Positions 1-7,821 of a DNA stretch of 64,000 bases are shown one piece after another (position 1 is the first letter of the stretch; each line of letters begins with the position of its first letter). This DNA comes from UBA1672 sp033851915. Lineage in GTDB: Bacteria; Pseudomonadota; Alphaproteobacteria; Micavibrionales; Micavibrionaceae. Below the pieces are notes generated by a model. It had not been told where the DNA came from. It did not search any database and worked only from the letters and a program-made list of their open reading frames with translations. The DNA lies in contig JAWSVM010000002.1 of NCBI GenBank assembly GCA_033851915.1, positions 1 through 64,000 of the forward strand. The letters run 5' to 3'. Both the position numbers and the translations under genes were made by a program.

Positions 1-26
1 GTTGAAAAGCTAAGTCATTGATTTAA

Positions 27-101
27 TGGTGCTGCTTGGGAGAATTGATCTCCCGACCTCGTCATTACCAATGACGCGCTCTACCACTGAGCTACAGCAG
101 C
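27..101 (-). tRNA. tRNA-Thr(GGT)
   Basis: Read on the minus strand the segment folds as a cloverleaf: D arm GCTC/GAGC, anticodon stem CGTCA/TGACG with loop TTGGTAA (anticodon GGT, threonine), T arm GGGAG/CTCCC, and an encoded 3' ACCA. The acceptor stem pairs at six positions with a G-A mismatch at its inner end (7-66). It stands alone at the window edge. Confidence 0.93.
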
Positions 102-201
102 AGCCTCATAAGATGAGCCGCAAATTACAACAAAATATTTTCGATGTCACGCAGTAATCCAGCAATATAGACATTCCCCTCCATTTAGCGTAGAAAACAT
201 C

Positions 202-615
202 ATGGATTACACACCCCCACCACAGATAGAACAGCTAATCATCTCCATTGATGAGGCAACCTTTGATAAAGACAACCATCAGGCCATGATAAAAATGTCA
301 AAGGCCTTTCAAAAATCGCATGCCATACAGGGTTACAACGGCGCAGATATAACCTTGATATACAACAACAATACGGACATTAACATCAAAGACTGCCCGC
401 CCGTGCGCGTTCCGACGACAGATATAAAACGCGCGATTAGCCTGTTCGATAACACAGTCACGCTGACCATCTCCAATATATCAGATGAATTGGCCGAAAA
501 AATACGCAAAACCATGTGCTTATTAATCGATACGGATACGGTCAAGAAAGTCAGTAGCCCAAGCTATACCCCGTCTAATGAGCCGAAACAGCCCTATTCC
601 AACCTCAACAAATAA
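202..615 (+). CDS. hypothetical protein, 137 aa
   Basis: Soluble-looking protein with no signal peptide, membrane segment or motif I recognise. The first ~110 residues have alternating hydrophobic strands and helices; the last ~25 are polar, rich in Ser, Pro and Asn, and probably disordered. No strong Shine-Dalgarno sequence is visible before the ATG. It lies 101 bp upstream of the small-protein/dcd/murA unit on the same strand. It could be lineage-specific. An overlapping antisense frame is shorter and less convincing. Confidence 0.55.
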   Translation: MDYTPPPQIEQLIISIDEATFDKDNHQAMIKMSKAFQKSHAIQGYNGADITLIYNNNTDINIKDCPPVRVPTTDIKRAISLFDNTVTLTISNISDELAEKIRKTMCLLIDTDTVKKVSSPSYTPSNEPKQPYSNLNK

Positions 616-716
616 CAGATTTCCCCAGCGAAATTGCACCCGCACAAAGTTTTCCCTTACGCTTTCCATATATTCTTATATAGTGGCATCATTAACCAAC
701 ATTGGAATCACCTGTT

Positions 717-857
717 ATGAGCAAAACAGAGCAAATCGACAAACGTGCGGCGGCGCTACGTGATAATTTGAAGCGCCGTAAACTCAAGGTGAAAATGGCC
801 AAAGCCGAGAAGAAACAAGAGACAGAGAAAAATCCAAAGAAAAATAAGGACGCGTAG
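717..857 (+). CDS. small basic protein, 46 aa, upstream of dcd
   Basis: A 46-residue frame beginning MSKTEQIDKRAAALRDNLKR. It is very rich in Lys, Arg and Ala, predicted as one charged helix followed by a Lys/Glu tail, without cysteines or membrane segment. It ends 3 bp before the dcd ATG, so the two are almost certainly co-transcribed and translationally linked. The helix-like composition and tight spacing argue for a real gene. Its function is unknown; small basic proteins of this kind may bind RNA or DNA, but nothing here shows it. Confidence 0.6.
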   Translation: MSKTEQIDKRAAALRDNLKRRKLKVKMAKAEKKQETEKNPKKNKDA

Positions 858-860
858 CAC

Positions 861-1454
861 ATGGCTCTATTAAACCCCCAACAAGACCAAATCATGCAAC
901 CCGGAATTCTGGCCGATCACCAAATCCGTGACCTTGCCCAAAATGAAGGCATGATTGACCCATTCGTTGAAAAACAAAAAAATGACGGTATCATTTCCTA
1001 CGGTTTATCTTCCTACGGTTATGACGCGCGGTGCTCCGAAGACTTCAAAATTTTTACAAATGTAGACAATGCACTGGTCGATCCCAAAAACTTCTCGGAT
1101 CAAAGCTTTGTTGACAGGCAGAGTGATATTTGTGTAATACCACCGAACAGCTTCGTTTTGACCCATACGATTGAGTATTTCCGCATCCCGAAAGATGTAC
1201 TGGTTATATGTCTGGGGAAAAGCACCTATGCACGTTGTGGATTAATTGTTAATGTCACACCGCTGGAGCCTGGTTGGGAAGGACACGTAACGTTGGAGAT
1301 ATCCAACACCACCCCTCTTCCGGCACGCATTTATGCCAATGAAGGCATTGCACAATTTTTATTTTTTAAAGGGAGTGATGCCTGTGAAACAAGTTACGCC
1401 GACCGAAGCGGAAAATACATGGGACAACGTGGAGTCACTCTTCCCCGACTTTAA
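861..1454 (+). CDS. dcd: dCTP deaminase
   Basis: Deaminates dCTP to dUTP, the first step of dTMP supply in the pyrimidine salvage/biosynthesis route; a homotrimeric cytosolic enzyme. Family motifs are visible: SSYGYDAR near residue 51, GKSTYAR near 118, and the segment around EPGWEGHVTLEISN that carries the catalytic glutamate. The C-terminus GKYMGQRGVTLPR is the usual nucleotide-binding tail, so the full 3' end is real. At 197 aa it is near family length (about 185-195). The start has an AAGGA ten bases upstream; an alternative ATG lies 11 codons later. The 3' part overlaps the likely start of murA. Confidence 0.93.
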   Translation: MALLNPQQDQIMQPGILADHQIRDLAQNEGMIDPFVEKQKNDGIISYGLSSYGYDARCSEDFKIFTNVDNALVDPKNFSDQSFVDRQSDICVIPPNSFVLTHTIEYFRIPKDVLVICLGKSTYARCGLIVNVTPLEPGWEGHVTLEISNTTPLPARIYANEGIAQFLFFKGSDACETSYADRSGKYMGQRGVTLPRL

Positions 1455-2772
1455 GCTGGGAAAAAGTGCAACGATCATCGCGCCACAGGTAAAGTCATCC
1501 TCACTGGATAAGATCAAGATTATTGGCGGTAATCCGCTTAACGGCACAATTCCGATCAGCGGAGCGAAAAACTGCGCCCTGAAGCTGATGTGTGCAGCTC
1601 TGCTTACCGAAGACTCTATATACTTCGAGAACAGCCCCAACACCCTGCGCGATATGAATTCACAAGTTGAACTGCTGGAATATCTGGGCTGTGCGATTAA
1701 ATGCGAAGGCTCTTTGATGGCGATTAACGCCAGTGCAATCGAAACCTACACTGCGCCTTATGACATCGTACGTAAAATGCGCGGCTCTATTCTTGTGCTT
1801 GGCCCATTGCTAACGCGTTTCGGGCAAGCCAAAGTTTCCCTTCCGGGCGGCTGCGCCATTGGCACACGCCCTGTTGACCTGCACATAAAAGGTCTGGAAG
1901 AAATGGGCGCGACCATTACACTGGATGAAGGTTACATCAATGCCACTGCCCCTGCAGGCGGCCTACAAGGTGCGAAGATTTTATTTCCGAAAGTATCCGT
2001 TGGCGCAACTGAAAACTTGCTGATGGCCGCAACACTGGCCAATGGTGAAACCGTTCTGGCCAACGCCGCCAGAGAGCCTGAAATCATAGACTTAGGCGAA
2101 TGTCTTATAAAGATGGGTGCGAAAATCACAGGGCTTGGCACTGAAACAATCCGCATCGAAGGCGTTAAATCCCTAAAAGGTGTACGTCACTCTATCGTGC
2201 CTGACCGTATTGAAACCGGAACATATATTATTGCCGCAGGCATGACAGGCGGAACGCTACGTCTGCAAAATGCCCGTATAGAACACTTAAGCGCGGCTTT
2301 GGGCTTCTTATCTCAAGCAGGTATAGAAGTTGAACAAGATAAAAACGACATCATCGTCAGCCGTGAAGTCGGGCGTTTAAACGGCGTTGATATCATGACC
2401 GAGCCCTATCCCGGCTTCCCAACCGATCTGCAAGCACAATTCATGGCGATGCTAACGCTCGCCGATGGCGCAGGTATGGTCACAGAAACCATTTTCGAAA
2501 ACCGCTTTATGCATGTGCCGGAGCTCAGCCGCATGGGCGCAGATATCTCGGTGCAGGGAAACTCAGCCATCGTGCGCGGGGTTAAATCCCTGAAAGGCGC
2601 AGAAGTCATGGCAACTGACCTGCGTGCCAGTGTTGCCCTCGTCCTTGCCGGCCTCGTCGCCGAAGGTGAAACCACCGTCAACCGCATCTATCATCTGGAG
2701 CGCGGCTATGAGGATATTGTAGGTAAACTTGGCGGTGTTGGTGCGAATATCAGCCGTGTCAGCGGTGAATAA
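1384..2772 (+). CDS. murA: UDP-N-acetylglucosamine 1-carboxyvinyltransferase (MurA)
   Basis: Transfers enolpyruvate from PEP to UDP-GlcNAc, the first committed step of peptidoglycan synthesis in the cytosol. The core has the family start KIIGGNPLNGTIPISGAKN and the catalytic cysteine loop SLPGGCAIGTRP (target of fosfomycin in the family). The core from DKIKIIGG onward is about 422 residues, the normal length. The family's initiator Met is replaced by a CTG codon at 1504, and no ATG, GTG or TTG lies in frame between the dcd stop and the core. I therefore chose GTG 1384, eight bases after AAAGGGAG, inside dcd; this adds about 40 non-conserved residues. ATG 1378 or 1333 is possible, as is a non-canonical start at 1504. 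Confidence 0.9.
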   Translation: MKQVTPTEAENTWDNVESLFPDFKLGKSATIIAPQVKSSSLDKIKIIGGNPLNGTIPISGAKNCALKLMCAALLTEDSIYFENSPNTLRDMNSQVELLEYLGCAIKCEGSLMAINASAIETYTAPYDIVRKMRGSILVLGPLLTRFGQAKVSLPGGCAIGTRPVDLHIKGLEEMGATITLDEGYINATAPAGGLQGAKILFPKVSVGATENLLMAATLANGETVLANAAREPEIIDLGECLIKMGAKITGLGTETIRIEGVKSLKGVRHSIVPDRIETGTYIIAAGMTGGTLRLQNARIEHLSAALGFLSQAGIEVEQDKNDIIVSREVGRLNGVDIMTEPYPGFPTDLQAQFMAMLTLADGAGMVTETIFENRFMHVPELSRMGADISVQGNSAIVRGVKSLKGAEVMATDLRASVALVLAGLVAEGETTVNRIYHLERGYEDIVGKLGGVGANISRVSGE

Positions 2773-2780
2773 AACCAAAG

Positions 2781-3320
2781 CTAGTCATTATCAAGACCAA
2801 AAAGCCAGTTAACGCCCTTCGCCAAAGCTTTATCCGTACGCTTCAATAACTCAGATCGATTATCCACCTCTCGTGGTGGCTCACCGACAGCAGCAACATA
2901 TTGATTAAGCGTCATTTTTTGTTCCGAAGTTAAATCCATAGAATATATACGCTCAGATTCTAGATTAAAGCCTTCGGTTAGTTCAGGAGACGTCATCAAA
3001 ATACCAGCATAAGCAATCTGCCAATCAACACTATCAGGATGCTCTTTTGCCTGCTCCTCCATATGAGCAACAGCATCTTGCCCTTTACCCTGCCGCACCA
3101 ACGTTAAAGCAAAGTGAGCATGAAGATCAATGCTTTCAGGGAAAACCTTTAGCGCATCTTTCAAATCACTGGCAACATTGGGTAAATTATCCTGACAAGC
3201 AACAGATGCAAAACCACTTTCCGCATTTATATGAAATGTATCACGCACAGCCTTACCTATGACGGCCTCTATTTCAGAAACCTCATCATCCGTAAAACCG
3301 TTTTTATTAAGAACACTCAT
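2781..3320 (-). CDS. TPR-like hypothetical protein, 179 aa
   Basis: Helical soluble protein. Residues ~45-110 have a TPR-like rhythm (DLKDALKVFPESIDLHAHFA, then VRQGKGQDAVAHMEEQAKEH), suggesting two or three helical-hairpin repeats for protein binding. There is no signal peptide. It converges on murA with an 8 bp gap and is divergent from the 3529 gene. It lies within a three-gene insertion between murA and hisG; in other alphaproteobacteria I associate this stretch with cell-wall, histidine and infA genes. Function unknown. Confidence 0.6.
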   Translation of the reverse strand: MSVLNKNGFTDDEVSEIEAVIGKAVRDTFHINAESGFASVACQDNLPNVASDLKDALKVFPESIDLHAHFALTLVRQGKGQDAVAHMEEQAKEHPDSVDWQIAYAGILMTSPELTEGFNLESERIYSMDLTSEQKMTLNQYVAAVGEPPREVDNRSELLKRTDKALAKGVNWLFGLDND

Positions 3321-3453
3321 AATTACAACCTTATTCTCAATACTCTTATTGCTAGAATATACAGTCCAACCTTGATAATTACAAGAATCCTCATTGTTCT
3401 GGCCCTTGTTGCCAAAAACGAACTGTGCCTACCACCGAAAATCACCGCACAAA

Positions 3454-3482
3454 TTGACATAACCTTCGCATTTCATTACAGT
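3454..3482 (+). promoter_or_regulatory. candidate sigma70 promoter
   Basis: TTGACA at 3454-3459, a 17 bp spacer and TACAGT at 3477-3482, 47 bp before the ATG at 3529. A perfect -35 with correct spacing; predicted by eye only. Confidence 0.4.
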
Positions 3483-3528
3483 GCGACACCACATATAGAA
3501 CTATAAAAAAATATAAAAGCAGAGATAC

Positions 3529-4284
3529 ATGGGTTTAACACAAGAATTTAGCGAAAGCTTGGAACACGAAATGTTCATGCCAATCAGCAGACGCGGATTG
3601 GACAGCTTTGCGCAAAAATCATATGACGATTTTATAGAAAAGCTGGGAATCGATGACACGCGCATCATTCGCAATGCGTTCTATCTTCATCTTGCAACCC
3701 AATTAGACCAACATAATGCCGCCATCAATCCGGATAAAATAATCGCCCTCATGGAGAAAACCACTTTAAGGTCAACAAAAACGCTACATGGTTATGCTCC
3801 GGAATTTCTTAAATCACAGGGGCATAACGGCAACATATCCGATGATTTATACGCCGCCAGCATTACCTCTCCGATTTTAAATAATGAAATATCCGGTGAT
3901 AAATATATCGGCCTTGTTGGCTCAGAAGCCTTTAAATTTGCCAACCAAAGTAATAAAATTTCAAAAAAAGTGTCCCTCTTTCACAAAGAAGCCATTCCAA
4001 TAGAAGCCAAAGTCCTTCACCTCACCCATATTGTTAGAAGAATGAATTCCGCAATCAGGGTAATAGACGATAAAGTAGAAAAAATACATTCCATTCCCCC
4101 TAAAGTACATCAAGCAACCCTTGATATATTGGAGCATACGGAAGATTTATGCCTAAGGTCAGAGAGATCACCGCTAGAAGATATGATCCAGAGGAAATAT
4201 AATATCTTACAGGAAACACTGGAGAACACCCCAATCAATGACAGGGATAATGTCTTCCAAATATCAAGCGCCCCATCACACTAA
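3529..4284 (+). CDS. hypothetical helical protein, 251 aa
   Basis: No recognised domain. The protein is predicted mostly alpha-helical and cytosolic, with no signal peptide or membrane segment. A C-terminal region (~residues 155-235) is rich in charged heptad-like stretches and could be coiled coil. A plausible sigma70 promoter precedes it. Its stop overlaps the stop of the convergent DUF3095 gene by 9 bp, so any terminator must lie inside coding DNA. It may belong to the accessory set placed between murA and hisG. Confidence 0.6.
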   Translation: MGLTQEFSESLEHEMFMPISRRGLDSFAQKSYDDFIEKLGIDDTRIIRNAFYLHLATQLDQHNAAINPDKIIALMEKTTLRSTKTLHGYAPEFLKSQGHNGNISDDLYAASITSPILNNEISGDKYIGLVGSEAFKFANQSNKISKKVSLFHKEAIPIEAKVLHLTHIVRRMNSAIRVIDDKVEKIHSIPPKVHQATLDILEHTEDLCLRSERSPLEDMIQRKYNILQETLENTPINDRDNVFQISSAPSH

Positions 4285-5454
4285 AGCAAGGTTAATCTGT
4301 TCTTTCATGTTTTTGGCCGCAACAGTGTACCCCCCAGCCATCCCGTCAACAAAATGCAGATGATTTTCCGCGCGTTCAAAAACCAGGCACGTCATCATGA
4401 CCGAACTTGAAATGCTCACCCCGTAAAACAAATCACCATCGTCATGCCTTTGCGAAAGATAGGATAATAATGCCTCTGCCTGCGCATGGCTACTATCCAG
4501 AATAACCCGCAAAGTATCATCGAATTTCTGAAAATCTGTATTTTCAGCAGCATCCGAGACATACTTCTCCCCCTCAAAGTCAGAAACCGTCACATCAAAC
4601 TTTATCAAAAGCATTGCCAGCATATTCTCAATCTTCATCTTCATCAGATAGCCAATGCGCTGAAAAACGTTACCGCCACGCGTTTTAACGCCCAACTCCT
4701 GCTCCAGACTTTTAGAATTAAGAGATAATTTCATATTATTTACTTTAACAGGGCTATATTCCTCTGCACTGCCAAATATATGGTCAATTTCTGCCATAAT
4801 CTCGTTATAAACGGCATAACCGTGACGTGATTCAACCATTAAGGTCACTATTTGGTCTTTTTTTGCCATAACCGGATCCCATCGGCACTCAAGCCCATCA
4901 AAGTTAGCTTTCTTTGGAGGTTTCCCATGCGTGTATTTCTCTACCCCATAAGCATCACCACTCTGGCCGCCCTTCACCAAGCCTTCCGCATAAGCCATAC
5001 CGCCACCATGGAACATCGCAATATGTATCATGTCGGAGACTTTATATTTTGAAACCTGTAATGATTTACCAGCCTTCAAAAGCTCAAGCATAGATACCGC
5101 GCCAACACGAAGATCCAAACCAAACACATCCACAGCCATAGACTTCGTATCCATCAAAGCCAGCGATACCGCCTCCATTAAATGATCAGGGATAAGAAAG
5201 CTCGCCCCATCACCGCCAAAAACATAGGGAATGTCGATATCCCCAACTTCATTCAACACCGCAATAATGCACGATGCCCCAACCATATTAACGGATTTAT
5301 ACTGCCCCTTCGAAACCGCCTCGGTTGAGCCTTTAACATCAGCGATAACAACGTGCCAATCCTCAGGCACACAGACATGATGCCGAGTATCAAATACATT
5401 CGAAAACCCCGCAACGGCCTCCATATCATTAAAAAAATTCTGTGTTGTACGCAT
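4276..5454 (-). CDS. DUF3095 family protein, nucleotidyl-cyclase-like
   Basis: The N-terminal half matches what I know of the DUF3095 family, which resembles class III adenylate/guanylate cyclases: VVIADVKGSTEAV (Asp39) and YVFGGDGASF (Asp82) occupy the places of the two metal-binding aspartates, and RYK/QYKSVNM-type and FHGGGMAYAEG motifs follow. The segment GLECRWDPV near residue 195 is also typical. The C-terminal ~170 residues form a second, less conserved domain. No sensor or membrane domain is seen. Whether it makes a cyclic nucleotide is not known. It is divergent from hisG across a 138 bp gap. Confidence 0.8.
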   Translation of the reverse strand: MRTTQNFFNDMEAVAGFSNVFDTRHHVCVPEDWHVVIADVKGSTEAVSKGQYKSVNMVGASCIIAVLNEVGDIDIPYVFGGDGASFLIPDHLMEAVSLALMDTKSMAVDVFGLDLRVGAVSMLELLKAGKSLQVSKYKVSDMIHIAMFHGGGMAYAEGLVKGGQSGDAYGVEKYTHGKPPKKANFDGLECRWDPVMAKKDQIVTLMVESRHGYAVYNEIMAEIDHIFGSAEEYSPVKVNNMKLSLNSKSLEQELGVKTRGGNVFQRIGYLMKMKIENMLAMLLIKFDVTVSDFEGEKYVSDAAENTDFQKFDDTLRVILDSSHAQAEALLSYLSQRHDDGDLFYGVSISSSVMMTCLVFERAENHLHFVDGMAGGYTVAAKNMKEQINLALV

Positions 5455-5592
5455 TTAATTAAGCAACCTTTAGAAATGAATAAATCAACGTGCATGCTAT
5501 CATATTGCATAATGTTCGTCTCTAGATTGATATTTAAACAGATAGCCGAGTTTCTCCTTGGCTTTATCGATTATTCGCGTTACACATTTCTC

Positions 5593-6270
5593 ATGACTGA
5601 TAAACAAAAATTGATTTTAGCAGTGCCAAAAGGCCGTATTTTAGAAGAGCTAATGCCGCTTTTAAGTGCGTGCAACATCACCCCAGAAGATGATTTCACC
5701 AACGACAAAAGCCGGAAATTGCAATTCACCACCAATCATGATGGGTTGGATATTATCCGTGTGCGTGCCTTTGATGTCGCAACCTTTGTTGCCTATGGCG
5801 GGGCACATTTGGGCGTTGTCGGCAGTGATGCAATTGAAGAATTTAACTACTCCGAGATTTATGCCCCCCTTGATTTGGGCATTGGCGCATGCCGCCTATC
5901 CGTTGCGATGCCCACCGAAGACGCCGCAACAGACGACCCGACAAAATGGAGCCACATTCGCGTTGCCACAAAATACCCCTCTTTAACGGCGCGCCACTTC
6001 GCAAAGCGCGGTGTTCAAACTGAATGTATCAAGCTGAACGGTGCAATGGAAATTGCCCCTGCCCTCGGTTTAGCCAAGCGTATTGTCGATCTGGTTTCAA
6101 CGGGAAACACCCTTAAGGCCAACAATATGGTTGAGATAGAAAAGATACTAGACGTATCGTCTCGCCTCATAGTCAACCGTAGCATTCAAAAAACCCGTGT
6201 TAAAGAAATCACAGCATGGATTGATGCCTTCAGAGACGCTGTCAAAAACAGGCCACCTTCCAATGGATAA
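5593..6270 (+). CDS. hisG: ATP phosphoribosyltransferase, short form (HisG-S)
   Basis: Condenses ATP and PRPP in the first step of histidine synthesis. It starts KLILAVPKGRILEELMPLL and contains the PRPP-binding region DLVSTGNTLKANNM near residue 175. At 225 aa it lacks the C-terminal regulatory domain of the long form; short HisG needs the HisZ subunit in known systems, and no hisZ lies in this window. The open frame extends 80 codons upstream without similarity to the family, so I chose ATG 5593, which gives the family's normal N-terminus. The next gene starts 8 bases inside its 3' end, indicating translational coupling. Confidence 0.93.
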   Translation: MTDKQKLILAVPKGRILEELMPLLSACNITPEDDFTNDKSRKLQFTTNHDGLDIIRVRAFDVATFVAYGGAHLGVVGSDAIEEFNYSEIYAPLDLGIGACRLSVAMPTEDAATDDPTKWSHIRVATKYPSLTARHFAKRGVQTECIKLNGAMEIAPALGLAKRIVDLVSTGNTLKANNMVEIEKILDVSSRLIVNRSIQKTRVKEITAWIDAFRDAVKNRPPSNG

Positions 6271-6760
6271 CAACAACAACAAAAGCCGAATACACTCCAT
6301 CCGCCTGACCAAAAAAGATGCCCCCACCGTTGCCCACCTAATTCAAAGAGATTGCGACATTGCCCTCAGGGATTTAAAACAAGACAGCTATTTCCAACCA
6401 GCAGATGATGATAATGGCCCCTATGCGTTGGAACTCTATATCGAAGAAAACAGGCTTATCTTCCATACCCAGAATAACGAACAAAAAGACCTACCCTATT
6501 TGGTGTTATCGCTAACCCCTTACCGCCGTTTGATAAAAGATTACTTCATGATTGTCAGCAGTTACGACGACGCCCTAAGAGACGGCAAACCCTCGCGCAT
6601 AGAAGCCATCGATATGGGGCGGCGCGGCTTGCACAATGAAGGGGCGGAACTATTGCAGGAACGCCTATCCGGAAAAATAGAGCTTAATTTCGACACCGCC
6701 CGCCGATTATTCACCCTGATTTGCATCCTCCACACCGGAAAAGCCCATATATTGCGGTGA
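6263..6760 (+). CDS. UPF0262 family protein
   Basis: Conserved alphaproteobacterial protein of unknown function. The signature is the C-terminal half: LVLSLTPYRRLIKDYFMI, then RIEAIDMGRRGLHNEGAELL and DFDTARRLFTLICILH-like sequence. At 165 aa it has family length. The start ATG overlaps the hisG stop, which gives the expected N-terminus; an upstream in-frame ATG would lie deep inside hisG. UPF0262 genes commonly sit beside histidine genes and infA in this class, as here. Confidence 0.88.
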   Translation: MDNNNNKSRIHSIRLTKKDAPTVAHLIQRDCDIALRDLKQDSYFQPADDDNGPYALELYIEENRLIFHTQNNEQKDLPYLVLSLTPYRRLIKDYFMIVSSYDDALRDGKPSRIEAIDMGRRGLHNEGAELLQERLSGKIELNFDTARRLFTLICILHTGKAHILR

Positions 6761-6842
6761 TACAGGCAAGAATTGACGCCACGCAATAAACAGTATAGAA
6801 CCACCGTAGTTTACTTACTCATTAGAAAAGATTTAAAAGCCC

Positions 6843-7061
6843 ATGGCAAAAGAAGAATTACTAGAATTTAAAGGCGTTGTAACCGAAGTCCTACCAAACG
6901 CGATGTTCCGTGTTACATTGGAAAACGAGCATATTATTCTGGCGCATACCGCCGGAAAAATGCGTAAAAACCGTATCCGCGTCCTTCAAGGTGATTCAGT
7001 CGTTGTTGAAATGACGCCTTACGATTTATCAAAAGGCCGCATTATTTTCCGCGAGAAATAA
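6843..7061 (+). CDS. infA: translation initiation factor IF-1
   Basis: A 72-residue S1/OB-fold protein that binds the 30S A site during initiation. The whole family signature is present: MAKEELLEFKGVVTEVLPNA, LENEHIILAHTAGKMRKNRI and VEMTPYDLSKGRI. Length is exactly the family norm. It precedes maf by 37 bp, the usual alphaproteobacterial order. Confidence 0.97.
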   Translation: MAKEELLEFKGVVTEVLPNAMFRVTLENEHIILAHTAGKMRKNRIRVLQGDSVVVEMTPYDLSKGRIIFREK

Positions 7062-7098
7062 CCAATACGCGCCGACAAACCGAAGAAGGCCATTCACC

Positions 7099-7701
7099 AT
7101 GACGGCCAAAAATTCAGCACAAGCAAAAGACCTCATCCTCGCCTCTGCGTCACCGCGACGCGTGGACTTGCTGCAACAAATCGGCATCGTCCCTGCTAAA
7201 ATTATCCCTGCTGACATTGATGAAACACCATTAAAAAGTGAACATCCCCGCGACTTAGCCCAACGCCTTGCCCTTGAAAAAGCAAAAGCCATCGCCAAAG
7301 ATAACCCAAACACATTCATCATGGCCGCCGATACGGTTGTTGCCTGCGGACGGCGTATACTTCCCAAAGCCGAAACCGAAGACCAAGCACGTAATTGCCT
7401 AAACCTTCTATCAGGGCGCAGACACCATGTTTACGGCGGCATTTGCATTATCACTGATAACGGAAAAGAAATAACCAGACTCTGCGACACCATCGTCAAA
7501 TTCAAACCCCTGACAGATCACGACATAAGCACCTATATCGACACAGGTGAATGGGATGGCAAAGCCGGAGGCTACGCAATACAAGGGTTTGCCGCATCAT
7601 ACATTTCATTCATGCAAGGATCATATTCTAACGTGGTCGGGCTATCACTTTATGATATAATGCAAATTCTGCGCGGAAATGACTTTTTCTGCAAAAAGTA
7701 A
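7099..7701 (+). CDS. maf: Maf family nucleoside triphosphate pyrophosphatase
   Basis: Hydrolyses non-canonical or modified nucleoside triphosphates to monophosphates in the cytosol. Visible motifs: LILASASPRRVDLLQQIGI at the N-terminus, the DIDE stretch (ADIDETPL), and the catalytic MAADTVVACGRRILPK region near residue 75, then GGYAIQGFAASY. Length 200 aa is normal. It lies between infA and an RNase E/G, a conserved neighbourhood. The gap to the next gene is filled by a palindromic repeat. Confidence 0.93.
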   Translation: MTAKNSAQAKDLILASASPRRVDLLQQIGIVPAKIIPADIDETPLKSEHPRDLAQRLALEKAKAIAKDNPNTFIMAADTVVACGRRILPKAETEDQARNCLNLLSGRRHHVYGGICIITDNGKEITRLCDTIVKFKPLTDHDISTYIDTGEWDGKAGGYAIQGFAASYISFMQGSYSNVVGLSLYDIMQILRGNDFFCKK

Positions 7702-7720
7702 CAATTGAACACCTAAATCT

Positions 7721-7821
7721 AGTCATTCATATCTTTATACGGGCAAGGAACGAGTGACACTGCGTATATTAAATACGCTAGGAACCGAGTGACGCTGCCC
7801 CGAATAAATAGATGGATGACT
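7721..7821. repeat. imperfect palindromic element, copy A
   Basis: Outer arms at 7721-7745 and 7796-7821 are inverted copies with about 80% match. The centre is GCGTAT-attaa-ATACGC (7762-7778), flanked by near-identical direct repeats of AGGAACGAGTGACACTGC. The right arm overlaps the ribosome-binding region of the following RNase gene, so a hairpin in the transcript could affect its translation. Same architecture as copies at 32837 and 57968. Confidence 0.7.

Noticed and set aside
5353..5592. Upstream extension of hisG
   Set aside because: 80 residues not found in the family and overlapping the divergent gene's start region; ATG 5593 gives the normal N-terminus.
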